NCBI GenBank assembly: GCA_021018995.1
Contig: CM037590.1
Coordinates: 65,691,597-65,755,596, forward strand
Direction: 5' to 3'
Length of the DNA stretch: 64,000 nt
DNA from: Chloranthus sessilifolius
Lineage: Eukaryota > Streptophyta > Magnoliopsida > Chloranthales > Chloranthaceae
Under the pieces are notes generated by a model. It worked only from the letters and a program-made list of their open reading frames with translations. It had not been told where the DNA came from and ran no database searches. Numbering within the stretch: the stretch's first letter is position 1; every line of letters starts with the position of its first letter. Shown in pieces: positions 7,877-19,006 of this stretch. The position numbers were made by a program, and so were the translations under genes.

Positions 7877-9145
7877 ATTGGAAAAGAAACAACTTTTTTT
7901 TTCTATTTCTCTTCTTTTCTTTTCTACTCTCTCAATTTTTTCTATTTTTCTCAACTCACTTTTTCTTTTGAATTTCCTTTTCTTGAAGCACCTCAGATTT
8001 TTCATTATTTTTCACAATTTTCTTTTTCTTTTTCTCTCCCCTTTTTCTTTTTATTTTTTGCCATACACTCTCAGTAAACACCACAACTCAGTATCTCTCC
8101 ACTTACTCTCTTTTCGTTCACTCTCATCCCTCGTTCCTAATTTCTCAGAAATAAGAAGGGTAAAGCTGAATTTTCAGAAATGGTGAAGGGTTAAAGGTTA
8201 ACGTGGCTTATCAAAGAATGTATAAAGGTAAATTTTCAATAGGCTCAAAGGGGTACTAGAAAGATAAATTTATTTGAGGTGGGGCATTTTAAGCACAAAC
8301 GAGCCAAAGATGGCCTTCAATCATGTCCTTAAAAGATAGTAACTTTGCCTATTTGTCTTGAGTAGATATACAGTACATTCTAACATAATGATATGAATTT
8401 GATTTCATGCAAAGTCACAAGTCAAAATGAAGTGTATGAGATTATGCAAAATAAGTCGTATTCAAAGAAAACTCCGAGTTTATATATTCACTCATCAATG
8501 ACGGGAAATTAGAGCTTTAGTCTCCACTGAAATCCTAAGATTCAACATTCAAAATAGTTCATCGACTTCTAAGTCTTAGCTTGGTATCAGTGTAAAAATT
8601 TTAGGCATGAATATCAAAATTATCCACACATATCACATTAAGCTTCATCATCTTAGATACAAGTAATCAAAATATGACACTAGTATTCTCAAAATTAAAT
8701 TCACATGCATCATCAACTAAAGTTTGAAAACAATCGTAAAATAATGTGCATGATGACTTCAAAAATAATTTTTTTTTTTTTTCAGATAAAACATATAAAT
8801 GACGTAAAATAATTAACCATACCCCCAAACCTAAAGATGACAATGTCCTCATTGACTGAAAGAAGTAGCGCACCCCCAAACCTGTTTGAAAAAAGTACCT
8901 CAACACAAAGATCAGGTGCAGAGAATATGTGTATCAAATTGGAACATGACAAAAAATATATTGAAGGGAATATGGTTACACTATTGAGGGAATTAAAAAA
9001 ACAATTCAAACTAAACACAACAAAACAAAAAAAGAAAGAAAAAAAACTAAAAAATCCTAAATCCTAAACCAAACGAAAACTACACAATTGGGTTGCCTCC
9101 CAATGAGCGCTAGTTTAAAGTCGATAGCTCGACCTTGGGAATTGC
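7877..9145 (-). other. 3' noncoding domain of copy 1 (shortened)
   Basis: This region lies downstream of pol. No env-like or other convincing frame is present; short frames such as 7878-8186 on + are T-rich artefacts. It includes the blocks CAATGAGGACATTGTC and AGGTTTGGGGGT (minus strand) at 8815-8885, and the block GGGAGGCAACCCAA just after pol (about 9087-9100). The terminal ~790 bases and the polypurine tract are deleted. Confidence 0.65.
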
Positions 9146-10957
9146 TCAGTCAGGGTGAGCCAGTGGCTCACCCAAAGAAATAGTGTCAGAGAATGCAATC
9201 GCATTCTCAAGGAACAGTTTCAATCGCTGACCGTTAACTCGAAAAACATTCCCGTGTTTTGGGTTGATAATATCTACTGCCCCATTGGGGAGTATTCGAG
9301 AGATTTTGAAAGGACCACTCCAACGGGTTTTTAGTTTCCCCGGAAATAGATGAAGTCGGGAATTGTAGAGTAGAACTAGTTGACCAACAACGAACGATTT
9401 CCGCAGAATAGATTGATCATGAACCCGTTTCATACGGTCCTTATACGATTTAGCACAGTCATATGCATCAGCACGGAGTTCCTCTAATTCATTTATTTGG
9501 AGACCCCTTTGGGTACCAGATTTCAGGAAATCGAAATTCAATGACTTAACGGCCCAAAATGCTCGATGTTCCAATTCAACTGGGAGGTGACACCCTTTAC
9601 CAAAGACCAACCGATACGGCGACATGCCAATCGGAGTTTTAAATGCAGTTCTATACGCCCATAGAGCGTCATTCAGCTTTAACGACCGCCTTTTACGGTT
9701 TGGATTGATTGTCTTTTCTAAAATCCGCTTAAGTTCCCGATTAGAGACTTCAACTTGGCCACTTGTCTGAGGGTGGTATGGTGTAGCAACTTTGTGTGTA
9801 ACACCATATTTCTTCATTAATTGGGTGAACACTTTATTGCAAAAGTGCTTTCCACCATCACTGATTATCGCCTTTGGAATGCCAAAACGTGAAAACACTT
9901 GATCCTTGAGAAATTTGATCACTACTCTATGATCATTAGATTTACAAGCCATGGCCTCTACCCATTTCGAAACATAGTCAACGCCGACAAGAATGAACGT
10001 ATTTCCAAACGAATTCGGGAAAGGACCCATAAAATCGATCCCCCAAACATCAAATAACTCAACTTCTAAAATTGGATTGAGCGGCATCATGTTGCGCTTT
10101 GAGATTCGGCCTAGCATTTGATAGTTGTGACAGGATTTGCAATGTTGATGGCAATCCTTAAATATCGTCGGCCAGTAAAAACCACTTTGAAAGATCTTAG
10201 CTGCAGTCTTTTTGGAACTAAAGTGACCTCCACAAGCTAACTCATGACAGAACGAGATGATTTGTGGTTGCTCAGATTCAGGAATACATCGTCGTATGAT
10301 TTGATCAGGACAATATTTGAATAAGTACGGATCTTCGAAAAAATAGTGTTTCACCCGAGCTAAGAAAATAGATTTCTCATTCTTTGACCAATGGTGAGGT
10401 AATTTCTCGGTGACTAAGAAATTGACAAGATCCGCATACCAAGGTGGGCAATCAATCCTGAACAACTGTTCATCCGGGAAGTGCTCCAAGATCGGAACAG
10501 GCTCGTCAGGTTTCTCAATAATTATTCGTGACAAGTGATCGACCACCACATTTTCTGAACCTTTCTTGTCCTTGATCTCCAAATCGAACTCTTGCAACAA
10601 CAAGATCCACCTAATTAAACGTGCCTTAGCCTCTTTCTTAGCGAACAGATATCGCAGAGCAGCGTGATCTGTGAATACCACAACGTTAGATCCTAATAAA
10701 TAGGATCGAAATTTATCCAACGCGAAAACTACCGCCAAAAGTTCATTTTCAGTGGTCGAGTAGTTTAACTGGGCATCGTTGAGAGTGCGACTCGCATAGT
10801 AGATTACATGCGGTAATTTTTCTATTCGTTGCCCCAAAACAGCTCCAATTGCATAATCAGAGGCGTCGCACATAATTTCGAACGGGAAGGCCCAGTTCGG
10901 AGATTGAATTATTGGAGCTTTTATTAATTCGGCCTTAATGGTTTCAAAGGCCCGCAA
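9146..10957 (-). CDS. Athila-like RNase H-integrase, copy 1 (open, 603 aa)
   Basis: This is the longest open frame in the window. RNase H covers about residues 25-165 with Asp31 (MCDAS), Glu70 ([10 protein letters not shown]), Asp97 ([10 protein letters not shown]) and the Asp of VVDHLSRI. Integrase follows: an HHCC zinc finger ([14 protein letters not shown], then CKSC), catalytic Asp in [11 protein letters not shown], Asp in [10 protein letters not shown] and Glu in [11 protein letters not shown], completing DD35E. The tail [15 protein letters not shown]...[11 protein letters not shown] is the C-terminal DNA-binding region, without a chromodomain. The start Met is internal to the polyprotein. 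The RT frame upstream ends at 11030 in another phase, so the break lies at 10958-11030. The stop is at 9146-9148. Confidence 0.9.
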   Translation of the reverse strand: MRAFETIKAELIKAPIIQSPNWAFPFEIMCDASDYAIGAVLGQRIEKLPHVIYYASRTLNDAQLNYSTTENELLAVVFALDKFRSYLLGSNVVVFTDHAALRYLFAKKEAKARLIRWILLLQEFDLEIKDKKGSENVVVDHLSRIIIEKPDEPVPILEHFPDEQLFRIDCPPWYADLVNFLVTEKLPHHWSKNEKSIFLARVKHYFFEDPYLFKYCPDQIIRRCIPESEQPQIISFCHELACGGHFSSKKTAAKIFQSGFYWPTIFKDCHQHCKSCHNYQMLGRISKRNMMPLNPILEVELFDVWGIDFMGPFPNSFGNTFILVGVDYVSKWVEAMACKSNDHRVVIKFLKDQVFSRFGIPKAIISDGGKHFCNKVFTQLMKKYGVTHKVATPYHPQTSGQVEVSNRELKRILEKTINPNRKRRSLKLNDALWAYRTAFKTPIGMSPYRLVFGKGCHLPVELEHRAFWAVKSLNFDFLKSGTQRGLQINELEELRADAYDCAKSYKDRMKRVHDQSILRKSFVVGQLVLLYNSRLHLFPGKLKTRWSGPFKISRILPNGAVDIINPKHGNVFRVNGQRLKLFLENAIAFSDTISLGEPLAHPD

Positions 10958-11029
10958 ATATTTATCATCAAAGATGAATGGGACATCTTTGGAAAGTAAG
11001 TCAGAGAGCGTGCTATCTTCATCAAATCT

Positions 11030-11692
11030 TTAATAAAACGTCAGAAACCAGTCGTGGCCTGTAAAAGATCTGATTTCCTTAACTGTCCTCGGTGGTGGTA
11101 GGTCGGCAATTAAATCAACTTTAGCCTTATCGACCTCAATACCCTGGGACGATATGATATGTCCCAAAACAATGCCATCTTTAACCATGAAGTGACATTT
11201 CTCCCAGTTAAGAACAAGATTCTTCTCCTGGCATCGTGCAAGCACTAGCGACAAATGATTCAAACAGTCAGCAAAACTGTTTCCATGTATCGAGAAGTCG
11301 TCCATGAAGACTTCCAAGAATCGCTCGACCATATCCGAAAAAATACTCAGCATACATCTTTGGAATGTAGCTGGTGCATTACAAAGCCCAAACGGCATTC
11401 GTCGGTAGGAGAAAGTACCAAAAGGACATGTGAAAGTGGTCTTTTCCTGATCCTCCGGTGCAATGACTATTTGGTTATACCCGGAATAGCCATCGAGAAA
11501 GCAATAGTACTCATGCCCGGCCAATCTTTCTAACATCTGATCGATAAACGGAAGTGGAAAGTGATCTTTTCTCGTCATCAAATTTAACTTCCGATAATCA
11601 ATGCACACTCTCCACCCTGTTTGAATTTTTGTAGGGACCAGTATGTTTTCTTCATTCTTAACCACTGTGATTCCCGATTTCTTAGGGACCAC
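11030..11692 (-). CDS. Athila-like reverse transcriptase, copy 1 (fragment)
   Basis: The frame of 220 residues starts with MVPKKSGITVVKN. It carries WRVCIDYRKLN, the first catalytic Asp in CFLDGYSGYNQI, RMPFGLCNAPATFQRCM and the active site FMDD at residues 129-132. It ends in the connection region at KEIRSFTGHDWFLTFY, where copy 3 continues normally, so the stop follows a copy-specific indel. It is preceded by a short gap (11693-11756) in which a deletion disrupts the sequence between protease and RT. Confidence 0.9.
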   Translation of the reverse strand: MVPKKSGITVVKNEENILVPTKIQTGWRVCIDYRKLNLMTRKDHFPLPFIDQMLERLAGHEYYCFLDGYSGYNQIVIAPEDQEKTTFTCPFGTFSYRRMPFGLCNAPATFQRCMLSIFSDMVERFLEVFMDDFSIHGNSFADCLNHLSLVLARCQEKNLVLNWEKCHFMVKDGIVLGHIISSQGIEVDKAKVDLIADLPPPRTVKEIRSFTGHDWFLTFY

Positions 11693-11756
11693 TTGTGTGG
11701 GGCTGACCCATTTACTGGCCGAGATGGGGTATATGATTCCAGCATCTAAAGTTTGA

Positions 11757-12044
11757 TTACCTCATTTGGACTACATCTTGCATTATAGGTTCATCTCTCT
11801 GTGGTTCCCTAGAAGGCTTAGCATTGTCTTCCAAATGGATTCGGTGCATACACACCGTCGGACTAATGCCTTTGATATCTTTTATCGACCAACCGAGGGC
11901 ACTTTTGTGCTCTTTGAGTACATTCATGAGTTGGCCTTGCTGATTCGCATCCAGTGTTGATGATATGATAACAGGTTGAGTTTCATTCTCCCCCAGGTAG
12001 GCATACTTGAGATTTTGGGGAAGAGGTTTAAGTTCTAAGGACAC
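11757..12044 (-). CDS. Athila-like protease-RT linker, copy 1 (fragment)
   Basis: The frame of 95 residues covers the segment between protease and RT (ELKPLPQNLKYAYLGENETQPVIISS, LNVLKEHKSALGWSIKDIKGISPTVCMHRI). It overlaps the end of the protease frame in another phase. A deletion in the Glu-rich stretch (near 12045-12055, relative to copy 2) shifts the frame. It ends at QRDEPIMQDVVQMR, where other copies continue into RT; indels at about 11760-11800 cause the stop. Confidence 0.8.
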   Translation of the reverse strand: MSLELKPLPQNLKYAYLGENETQPVIISSTLDANQQGQLMNVLKEHKSALGWSIKDIKGISPTVCMHRIHLEDNAKPSREPQRDEPIMQDVVQMR

Positions 12045-13044
12045 TTTCTCCTCTCTTCGGCTTTTCCTTGATTAATTCAATTTGAGTTCCACACTCTATT
12101 TCCTGTTCTTCACCCAGACGTGGTGTGGAATCCAACATGTGATTTACTTCTTGGATTAGGTGATCCACATCGAAATTTTCTCCAAAATGCGCAAGACAAG
12201 CTGCTAGAGGATCGTCAGATTCAGATGCATTAAATATTTCCTCTACAATTTCATCGAGTATGCATGCTTGTGCATGTTCGTCATCCTCCATGGGCTGCTT
12301 GGCAATATTAAAAATGTTGAGTTCCTCATATTCGAATGATAGATTCATGATCCCATTTCGACAATTGATCAGCGCATTGGAGGTTGCTAGGAATGGTCTT
12401 CCTAGAATCACTGGAATATTATTCTTCAAATTTGATGTTGGTTCAGTGTCTAGAACAACAAAATCTACAGGAAAGTAGAAAGAATCCACCTTGATGAGGA
12501 CATCTTCTACAATTCCTCGAGGGATCTTTACGGACCGATCAGCTAACTGAAGGGTCATCGCAGTGGTCTTAAGTTCTCCCAATTCGAGCTCCTTATACAC
12601 AGAATAAGGCAACAAGTTGACACTTGCTCCTAAGTCCAAAAGGGCCTGATCAATACGGTTATCGCCGATAATGATCGAGATTGTAGGACAACCTGGGTCT
12701 TTGTATTTGATTGGGAGCTTTGCTTGCAACACTGAACTAACCAGCTCGGCTAAGAAAGCCTTTTTCGGAATATTGGTCTTTCTTTTGATTGTGACCAATT
12801 CCTTCAAAAATTTAGCATAAGCAGGTACTTGACGGATGGCATCCAGAAAGGGAATATTAATTTTTAATTGCTTGAAAATCTCATTTATTCCTTCCACATC
12901 GCGATTTCTCAGTGGTGCCATCAATCTTTGCGGGTACGGTGCTTTCGGAACTAGACTTTTCTTCTGTTCACTCTTGTCATCTGATATTTCTTTTGCTTGT
13001 ACTTTGTCATCAATTTCTTCTCTCTTCAGATTTCTTCTCTCCAT
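12028..13044 (-). CDS. Athila-like protease region, copy 1 (338 aa)
   Basis: It starts at MERRNLKREEIDDK, overlapping the end of gag in the +1 phase. A Lys/Glu-rich linker and an alpha-helical segment (NEIFKQLKINIPFLDAIRQVPAYAKFLKEL) precede the retropepsin, whose catalytic loop is LLDLGASVNLLP with Asp137. The partner segment is NIPVILGRPFLATSNALINC. An acidic tail follows (EIVEEIFNASESDDPLAACLAHF). The protease would cut the Athila polyprotein inside the particle. The stop at 12028 arises from the copy-specific deletion at about 12045. Confidence 0.87.
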   Translation of the reverse strand: MERRNLKREEIDDKVQAKEISDDKSEQKKSLVPKAPYPQRLMAPLRNRDVEGINEIFKQLKINIPFLDAIRQVPAYAKFLKELVTIKRKTNIPKKAFLAELVSSVLQAKLPIKYKDPGCPTISIIIGDNRIDQALLDLGASVNLLPYSVYKELELGELKTTAMTLQLADRSVKIPRGIVEDVLIKVDSFYFPVDFVVLDTEPTSNLKNNIPVILGRPFLATSNALINCRNGIMNLSFEYEELNIFNIAKQPMEDDEHAQACILDEIVEEIFNASESDDPLAACLAHFGENFDVDHLIQEVNHMLDSTPRLGEEQEIECGTQIELIKEKPKRGESVLRT

Positions 13045-14769
13045 CAGACTCTTCCTCCTCCTCTGGCAACACTACTTTGTTATCGACCTGCTTTCCAGAT
13101 CTCAACGTTGTGATCGCCCGAATTTGTTGTTGATTCTCCTCTTGTGTTGAAGTTGATGTTTGTTCAACAACCATTTGGCCCCTTGGGTTAGGAACAGGTT
13201 GGCTTGGAAACGAACCTTTTTCTCTCTCACAGAGAAAGGATGCCAATTGCCCAATTTGGGTCTCTATTTTAGAAATTGAGGACGTGTGAGAATGAATGAG
13301 TTTCATCAGGTCCTCAGTAGAAGGAGTTTGTGTATGAGCTCGTTCGGCAAATATTCCCTGTGGGTTGTTAAATCCAGGTGGTGGAAATGTCGGCACAATA
13401 TTTTGTTGTGGTTGGTTTTGATAACCTCCCATTGGTTGTGTAAACTGAAAATTATGGTTCATTTGCCGTGGCTGCCCAACCTGATTTTGATTGTATTGAA
13501 ATTGATTCGGGTTATTGAACCCTTGCTGCTGAAATTGCCCTTGACCGTAGTTCTGCTGCGGTCCTTGATTGAAATTTTGTTGGGGATAAAAGTTCGTCCC
13601 CTGTTTCCTGGGCTGCATTCTTTGATTATCTTGTTTCCATGAGAAATTTGGGTGGTATCTCCAGCTATTTGGGTTATTCTCATTGAAAACGTTTCCTTGA
13701 TTCCGCCCATAATTATTCACAACATTTAACGCTGCTCGATGTGTCTTCATGATAGTTACGCATTGAAGGACAATCATCTGCCATATGCATTGGACTTGCA
13801 CAAATTGAACATGGCTCAGGTTGTGTATTGACCATATGCACATTCTTCTTTACTTTCAATTCCTCCACTTGTTGAGTGAGGAAATCAAGTTTAGCCATCA
13901 GATCTGGGGAATCCTTTACTACATATAGTCCTCCTTTCTTGGTTGAACTCCCGGCTTGATCACGGGCTTTGACTGCTTGTTCCCGAGTCTTTGTGAAATC
14001 CCAGTGCTGAGAATCCTCAGCTAGCTTTTCTAAGAAAGCATAAGATTCTTTCTTTAAGGCTTAGGAATCCTCCGCCATTCATTGACTCCACCAGATGTCT
14101 ATTTGGTTGATTTAGTCCATTGTAGAAACACTGGACCAGTCTCCACTTTGAGTATCCATGGTGCGGGCATTTGAGTAAGAGATCCATGAATCTATCCCAA
14201 GCTTCATATAATCTCTCATCTTCCTCTTGCGTGAAATCCGTGATTTCACGTCTAAGGACATCGCCTTCGCCATAGGGAAGAACTTTGACAAAACTTTTGA
14301 CCATCGATCCCGGTGGTTATGGATCCCGATGGTAGAGAATTTAACCATGCTTTTGCTTTATCCTTTATAGAAAAGGAAATAAGCGACCTAATGATTCTTA
14401 TTTGAAATTTTGGTAAGCAGATGAGGCGGACTTGACGAAGTCTTTAACATCTTGGTATGGATCTTCTCGCTCCATGCCATGAAAGATTGGAAGGATTTGG
14501 ATGACATTTGTCCGAATTTCAAACCGCCACCGTGTGTGCGGGGTATACAATGCATGATGGGGTATTTGTAGTTATCGAAAAGCAGTTCTCTCAATGTTGG
14601 TTCTTCCTCTTGTTCGAGTTGCCCATTCATGTTGTCATCATATTGACTTGTGGATGATTCACTTAAAATTTACGCTTGATCTAACGTCCTTACGATTTGA
14701 CAAGACAGCACGTTCGATCTCGAAATTTAACGGTTCTAAATTTCTTTCTTTAGAAGACCTAGTGTGCAT
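13010..14769 (-). pseudogene. Athila-like gag, copy 1 (several frameshifts)
   Basis: The start is inferred at 14769 from the aligned ATG of the left remnant (6262). The pieces are open in different phases: 14388-14630 (N-terminus), 14112-14348 and 14017-14304 (capsid-like core: FTQEEDERLYEAWDRFMDLLLKCPHHG), 13713-13898 (knuckle start) and 13010-13843. The C-terminal half has a CX2CX4HX4C knuckle (CSICASPMHMADDC, across frames) and a Gln/Asn-rich tract. It then reads ISKIETQIGQLASFLCER and ITTLRSGKQVDNKVVLPEEEEESD before the stop at 13010. Several breaks fall at CAG/CTG/CCG sites and may not be real. Confidence 0.8.
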
Positions 14770-15176
14770 GCAAATAATGCAGCAGTGGAGGTTTCGGAAA
14801 AACCTCAACAATTTTTTTTTTTTTTTACTAAAAATCGATTGATCGAGTCACACTCGATCAATCGAGGCCAAATCGATGCATCGACTCCAAAATTTTTTTT
14901 TTTTTTTTTTTTAAATTTGAAATTTTCGAATTTTTTTTTTTATTATTATTATTTTTTATTATTATTTTTTTTTATTTATTTTTTTTTAAATTAAAATTTT
15001 TAAATTTGAAATTTTCGATTTTTTTTTTTTTTTTTTTTTTTAAATTAAAATTTTTAAATTTGAAATTTTAGAATTTTTTTTTTTTTTTTTAAATTAATTA
15101 AGCAGAAATACTATTTTAATCCTCGAAAATTCCTAAAATTTACTGTCTACCAAAAATTCAGATTTTCTCAATTTGG
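14770..15176 (-). other. 5' leader of copy 1, with hairpin 14835-14865
   Basis: This region between the primer site and gag is made of long A runs on the coding strand. It carries the intact 14-bp hairpin at 14835-14865 and a TCGATGCATCGA palindrome just beyond. No gene is present. Confidence 0.7.
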
Positions 15177-15194
15177 TCCCCGGCAGCGGCGCCA
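15177..15194 (-). other. Primer binding site, tRNA-Asp type, copy 1
   Basis: It reads TGGCGCCGCTGCCGGGGA on the minus strand, identical to the one at 6661-6678. It lies six bases from the LTR2 terminus. This and the left remnant are the only complete primer sites in the array. Confidence 0.88.
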
Positions 15195-15200
15195 AAAACT

Positions 15201-16952
15201 TGATGTGATTTTTTAATGTAATGTTTTACTCATGAAGTGCGAATCGGTTTTGTATATAGTGGAGTGCAGATGAGATCGTTCCCACGAGGATTAATTTTGA
15301 AATACCTAAAAGAGACAAGCAATTCTAGAAATCTATTAAGATCTAACAGTATTCTACCAGTTTTATGATTTAAGTGGTTGATGGTAATTAATGACTACAA
15401 AATAAAATTCAATTGATGATTCACAAATAAAAGTGAAGATGATGATAAAGACGAAGATACTAAATCCTCCCATCTTTGGTCCGTTCTTCCTATAATATAA
15501 ATCTAAGGATTAAATTATGAGATATTTCATTAGTAAACATCTTTTATGGAAGATCAATGGTCAACACCCTAATAGGTTCCATGTTGCATCCTGCAATCGG
15601 GACTTAGATGATTTTCATATATAGATGTCCGGGATCAAGGGCACGGCTAACGCATGATCTCAAGTTCAAATAAAATCATCCCAAGGTGGGTGAAAATTCC
15701 AACAAGAATACCACTTACAAATCAAATCAAGGGCATGGCTAGCACACTTTATTCGATTAGGGATTATTTAAGATAAAATTACCATTACGTAACCAAGATC
15801 CGTGGCATGGCTCACACTCGATCCCGTAACATAATCGTAATTAGATCCACACAATGAAAACACAAAGACCATAACAATGATAGGGTAAAATTACCGTCAT
15901 GGATCCGAGATCCTGCATGACTCGCACACGCGATCCCTTGTAGTGGCGGGATTTCATCCATTCATGATAGCACAATAACCATAAAAATAAAATCTCATAT
16001 TTTAATCCTAAATTTATATTATTAAAGTACATCCCTATGGGAATCATTAGATCCCCATCCCTATAAATTTAGCCACACATATTGTAAGTAAATGACATAA
16101 ATAAATAAAGACGGGAAAATAACATTAATTAAAATTACCTCAAACTTCAAAATAAATTACGTTGATCCACACGGATGATAATCTTCAGAAACGAAATAAA
16201 TGCAGGAATAAACTTTGAACAAAATTTATAAACCAAGGAATGAGTCTTGAAAATTAAAGGAACAAAGCTCTCAAAAGAAATAATAAAACTTCCTATTTCT
16301 AGGTCTAACTATGAAAATAATGGCTAAAACTAAGAACACTAAAAACTAAAACTCTCTAAAAAAAAACTCTAATTCTAATCTCCTCTTCCCCGAAGTGTTT
16401 GAGTCACTTTAAATAGACCCGTCGTGCGGAGGTCTCCTAAGCCTACTTTTCCGGGTCGATTAATCGACCAATGGATGTCGATGCATCGACCCGACCAAGA
16501 GTCCCAAAAAATAGACTTTTAGTGTCAGATTCGTGTCAAACTTAAACTCTGGCTCGATTAATCGACCCCAGAAATCCGTGAAATTCAGCACTTCTTCTTG
16601 GTTCAGACACTGCTTCGGTATTTTGGCCATAACTTTCTATCCCGAACTCGGATTGAGACGATTCTTACGCCGTTGGAAAGCTGACGAAAATATCTACAAC
16701 TTTCATGTTTTGACAATTTCGTAATTCGGCCGTCTTGAAGGTCCAAATTTAGCCGCAAGTCGTACCAAGTTCTTGATTACCCGAAGTTGCAGTGTTTTGG
16801 CATTATATTCAGAATTCTTGTACTGTTTTCTATACTTGGCTTGTATTTACCTGAAACACTTCAAATCTAATCAATCTCATCAGATAGCCTTCATCGGACA
16901 GCTAAATATAGGTATTTAGGGGCGAAATATCCTCATTTTTCAGTACTCATCA
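15201..16952 (-). repeat. LTR2, 1752 bp, between copies 1 and 2
   Basis: It is bounded on + by TGATG...CATCA inverted ends, with the primer site of copy 1 on the left and the polypurine tract of copy 2 on the right. U3 carries TCGATTAATCGA at 16456-16467 and 16554-16565, TCGATGCATCGA at 16478-16489 and a TATA box at 16407-16415. U5 is AT-rich and ends at the ATATAAAA/poly-T side near 15201. Confidence 0.92.
16407..16415 (-). promoter_or_regulatory. TATA box of LTR2 with upstream palindromes
   Basis: TATTTAAAG on the minus strand lies about 40-150 bases downstream of three 12-bp palindromes (16456, 16478, 16554) and upstream of a purine-rich presumed start region. Equivalent boxes are at 26168-26176, 45487-45495 and 55137-55145 in LTR3, LTR5 and LTR6, and in LTR4 (TATTTTAAAG near 35836-35845). 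Confidence 0.6.
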
Positions 16953-16965
16953 TACCCCCAAACCT
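16953..16965 (-). other. Polypurine tract of copy 2
   Basis: AGGTTTGGGGGTA on the minus strand directly abuts the LTR2 5' terminus (TGATGAG...). It is the expected plus-strand primer of reverse transcription. The same string (AGGTTTGGGGGT) occurs twice more inside the 3' domain (about 18683-18694 and 18735-18746). Confidence 0.75.
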
Positions 16966-19006
16966 ACACTTTGCTAGTCCTCGAGCAAAGCAAACTAAAG
17001 AAAATAAATGCCACTTTCGTAGGGAACACGATTGCACTTAGCATGTGCAACAAGCCTTTAAACCCCTAGGTGATCCTAGTGGAGGAGTTATGTCTCCTGA
17101 GGGTTTACAGTGAAGTTACCCACAAACTTCAATATATTTTTGAAATCATCGATAAAATTGAGTTTTCAAAACATGATTTTGATAACATATATACCATTCA
17201 AAAACAAAAATCATTAATCAATTCAACATGCGAATCCTCAATTTTAAATAACAATGTTATACTAATCATACTAATATCCATTCAAATTAGTCTAATGCTC
17301 AAATCGTTAGATAGCTCATCCATTCATGCCTAAACGTGAAGTGTGTGCATAACCAAACCAAAATTCATTCATCTCAGAACTAGTTCAAACGGAAAACCGT
17401 TGGATCTGTTGTTTTGACTCAATCCTCACTTTAGTTATACTCTCAAAATATAAAGACACCGATAGTGGATAAGTTTTCGCACATATGTGAGAGGTCGATA
17501 CAAAGCAAATAAAAAGGTCTCACATGATAAATGAAACACGATGCAATCAATGAACAAAAATAAATCTCATAAGAAGATACTTGTATATCCTAAGCATGTC
17601 ATATCAAGTGTCATAAGTATCACATATTTACTCTCCACAAGCGCTTACTAATGCAAGATCGGATCATGAAGGTCTTTTTAGGGTTGTAATGGGGCTCGGA
17701 AAGGGTAAGAAAGAATTGGAAGTTGGGATTCAAAGTTTAGAGAAATTGGAAAAGAAACAACTTTTTTTCTATTTCTCTTCTTTTCTTTTCTACTCTCTCA
17801 ATTTTTCTATTTTTCTCAACTCACTTTTCTTTTGAATTTCCTTTTCTTGAAGCACCTCAGTTTTCATTATTTTCACAATTTTCTTTTCTTTTCTCTCCCT
17901 TTTTCTTTTTATTTTTGCCATACACTCTCAAGAACACCACAACTCAGTATCTCTCCACTTACTCTCTTTTCGTTCACTCTCATCCCTCGTTCCTAATTTC
18001 TCAGAAATAAGAAGGGTAAAGCTGAATTTTCAGAAATGGTGAAGGGTTAAAGGTTAACGTGGCTTATCAAAGAATGTATAAAGGTAAATTTTCAATAGGC
18101 TCAAAGGGGTACTAGAAAGATAAATTTATTTGAGGTGGGGCATTTTAAGCACAAACGAGCCAAAGATGGCCTTCAATCATGTCCTTAAAAGATAGTAACT
18201 TTGCCTATTTGTCTTGAGTAGATATACAGTACATTCTAACATAATGATATGAATTTGATTTCATGCAAAGTCACAAGTCAAAATGAAGTGTATGAGATTA
18301 TGCAAAATAAGTCGTATTCAAAGAAAACTCCGAGTTTATATATTCACTCATCAATGACGGGAAATTAGAGCTTTAGTCTCCACTGAAATCCTAAGATTCA
18401 ACATTCAAAATAGTTCATCGACTTCTAAGTCTTAGCTTGGTATCAGTGTAAAAATTTTAGGCATGAATATCAAAATTATCCACACATATCACATTAAGCT
18501 TCATCATCTTAGATACAAGTAATCAAAATATGACACTAGTATTCTCAAAATTAAATTCACATGCATCATCAACTAAAGTTTGAAAACAATCGTAAAATAA
18601 TGTGCATGATGACTTCAAAAATAATTTTTTTTTTTTTTTTTTTTCAGATAAAACATATAAATGACGTAAAATAATTAACCATACCCCCAAACCTAAAGAT
18701 GACAATGTCCTCATTGACTGAAAGAAGTAGCGCACCCCCAAACCTGTTTGAAAAAAGTACCTCAACACAAAGATCAGGTGCAGAGAATATGTGTATCAAA
18801 TTGGAACATGACAAAAAATATATTGAAGGGAATATGGTTACACTATTGAGGGAATTAAAAAAACAATTCAAACTAAACACAACAAAATAAAAAAGAAAGA
18901 AAAAAAACTAAAAAATCCTAAATCCTAAACCAAACGAAAACTACACAATTGGGTTGCCTCCCAATGAGCGCTAGTTTAAAGTCGATAGCTCGACCTTGGG
19001 AATTGC
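16966..19006 (-). other. 3' noncoding domain of copy 2 (2.04 kb, complete)
   Basis: This is the most complete example of the region between pol stop and polypurine tract. I see no env-like gene. Blocks shared with the plus-strand element at 61714-64000 are GGGAGGCAACCCAA (about 18950-18965), the AATGAGGACATTG block (near 18705-18720), the TTTGGCTCGTTTGTGC...CCCCACCT and CCTTTGAGCC blocks (18090-18170), and GGGCTC...CATTACAACC...TTCATGAT (17665-17700). A noncoding function is inferred from that conservation. Confidence 0.7.

Noticed and set aside
7878..8186. 102-aa plus-strand frame (Phe/Ser/Leu-rich), also at 17760-18000, 27500-27780 and 37106-37459
   Set aside because: It translates a pyrimidine-rich noncoding stretch of the 3' domain. 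Its length and frame change from copy to copy, and no homology is apparent.
7877..9145. env-like gene expected in some Athila elements
   Set aside because: No frame with signal peptide, transmembrane segment or more than about 100 residues was found on the coding strand in any of the five 3' domains.
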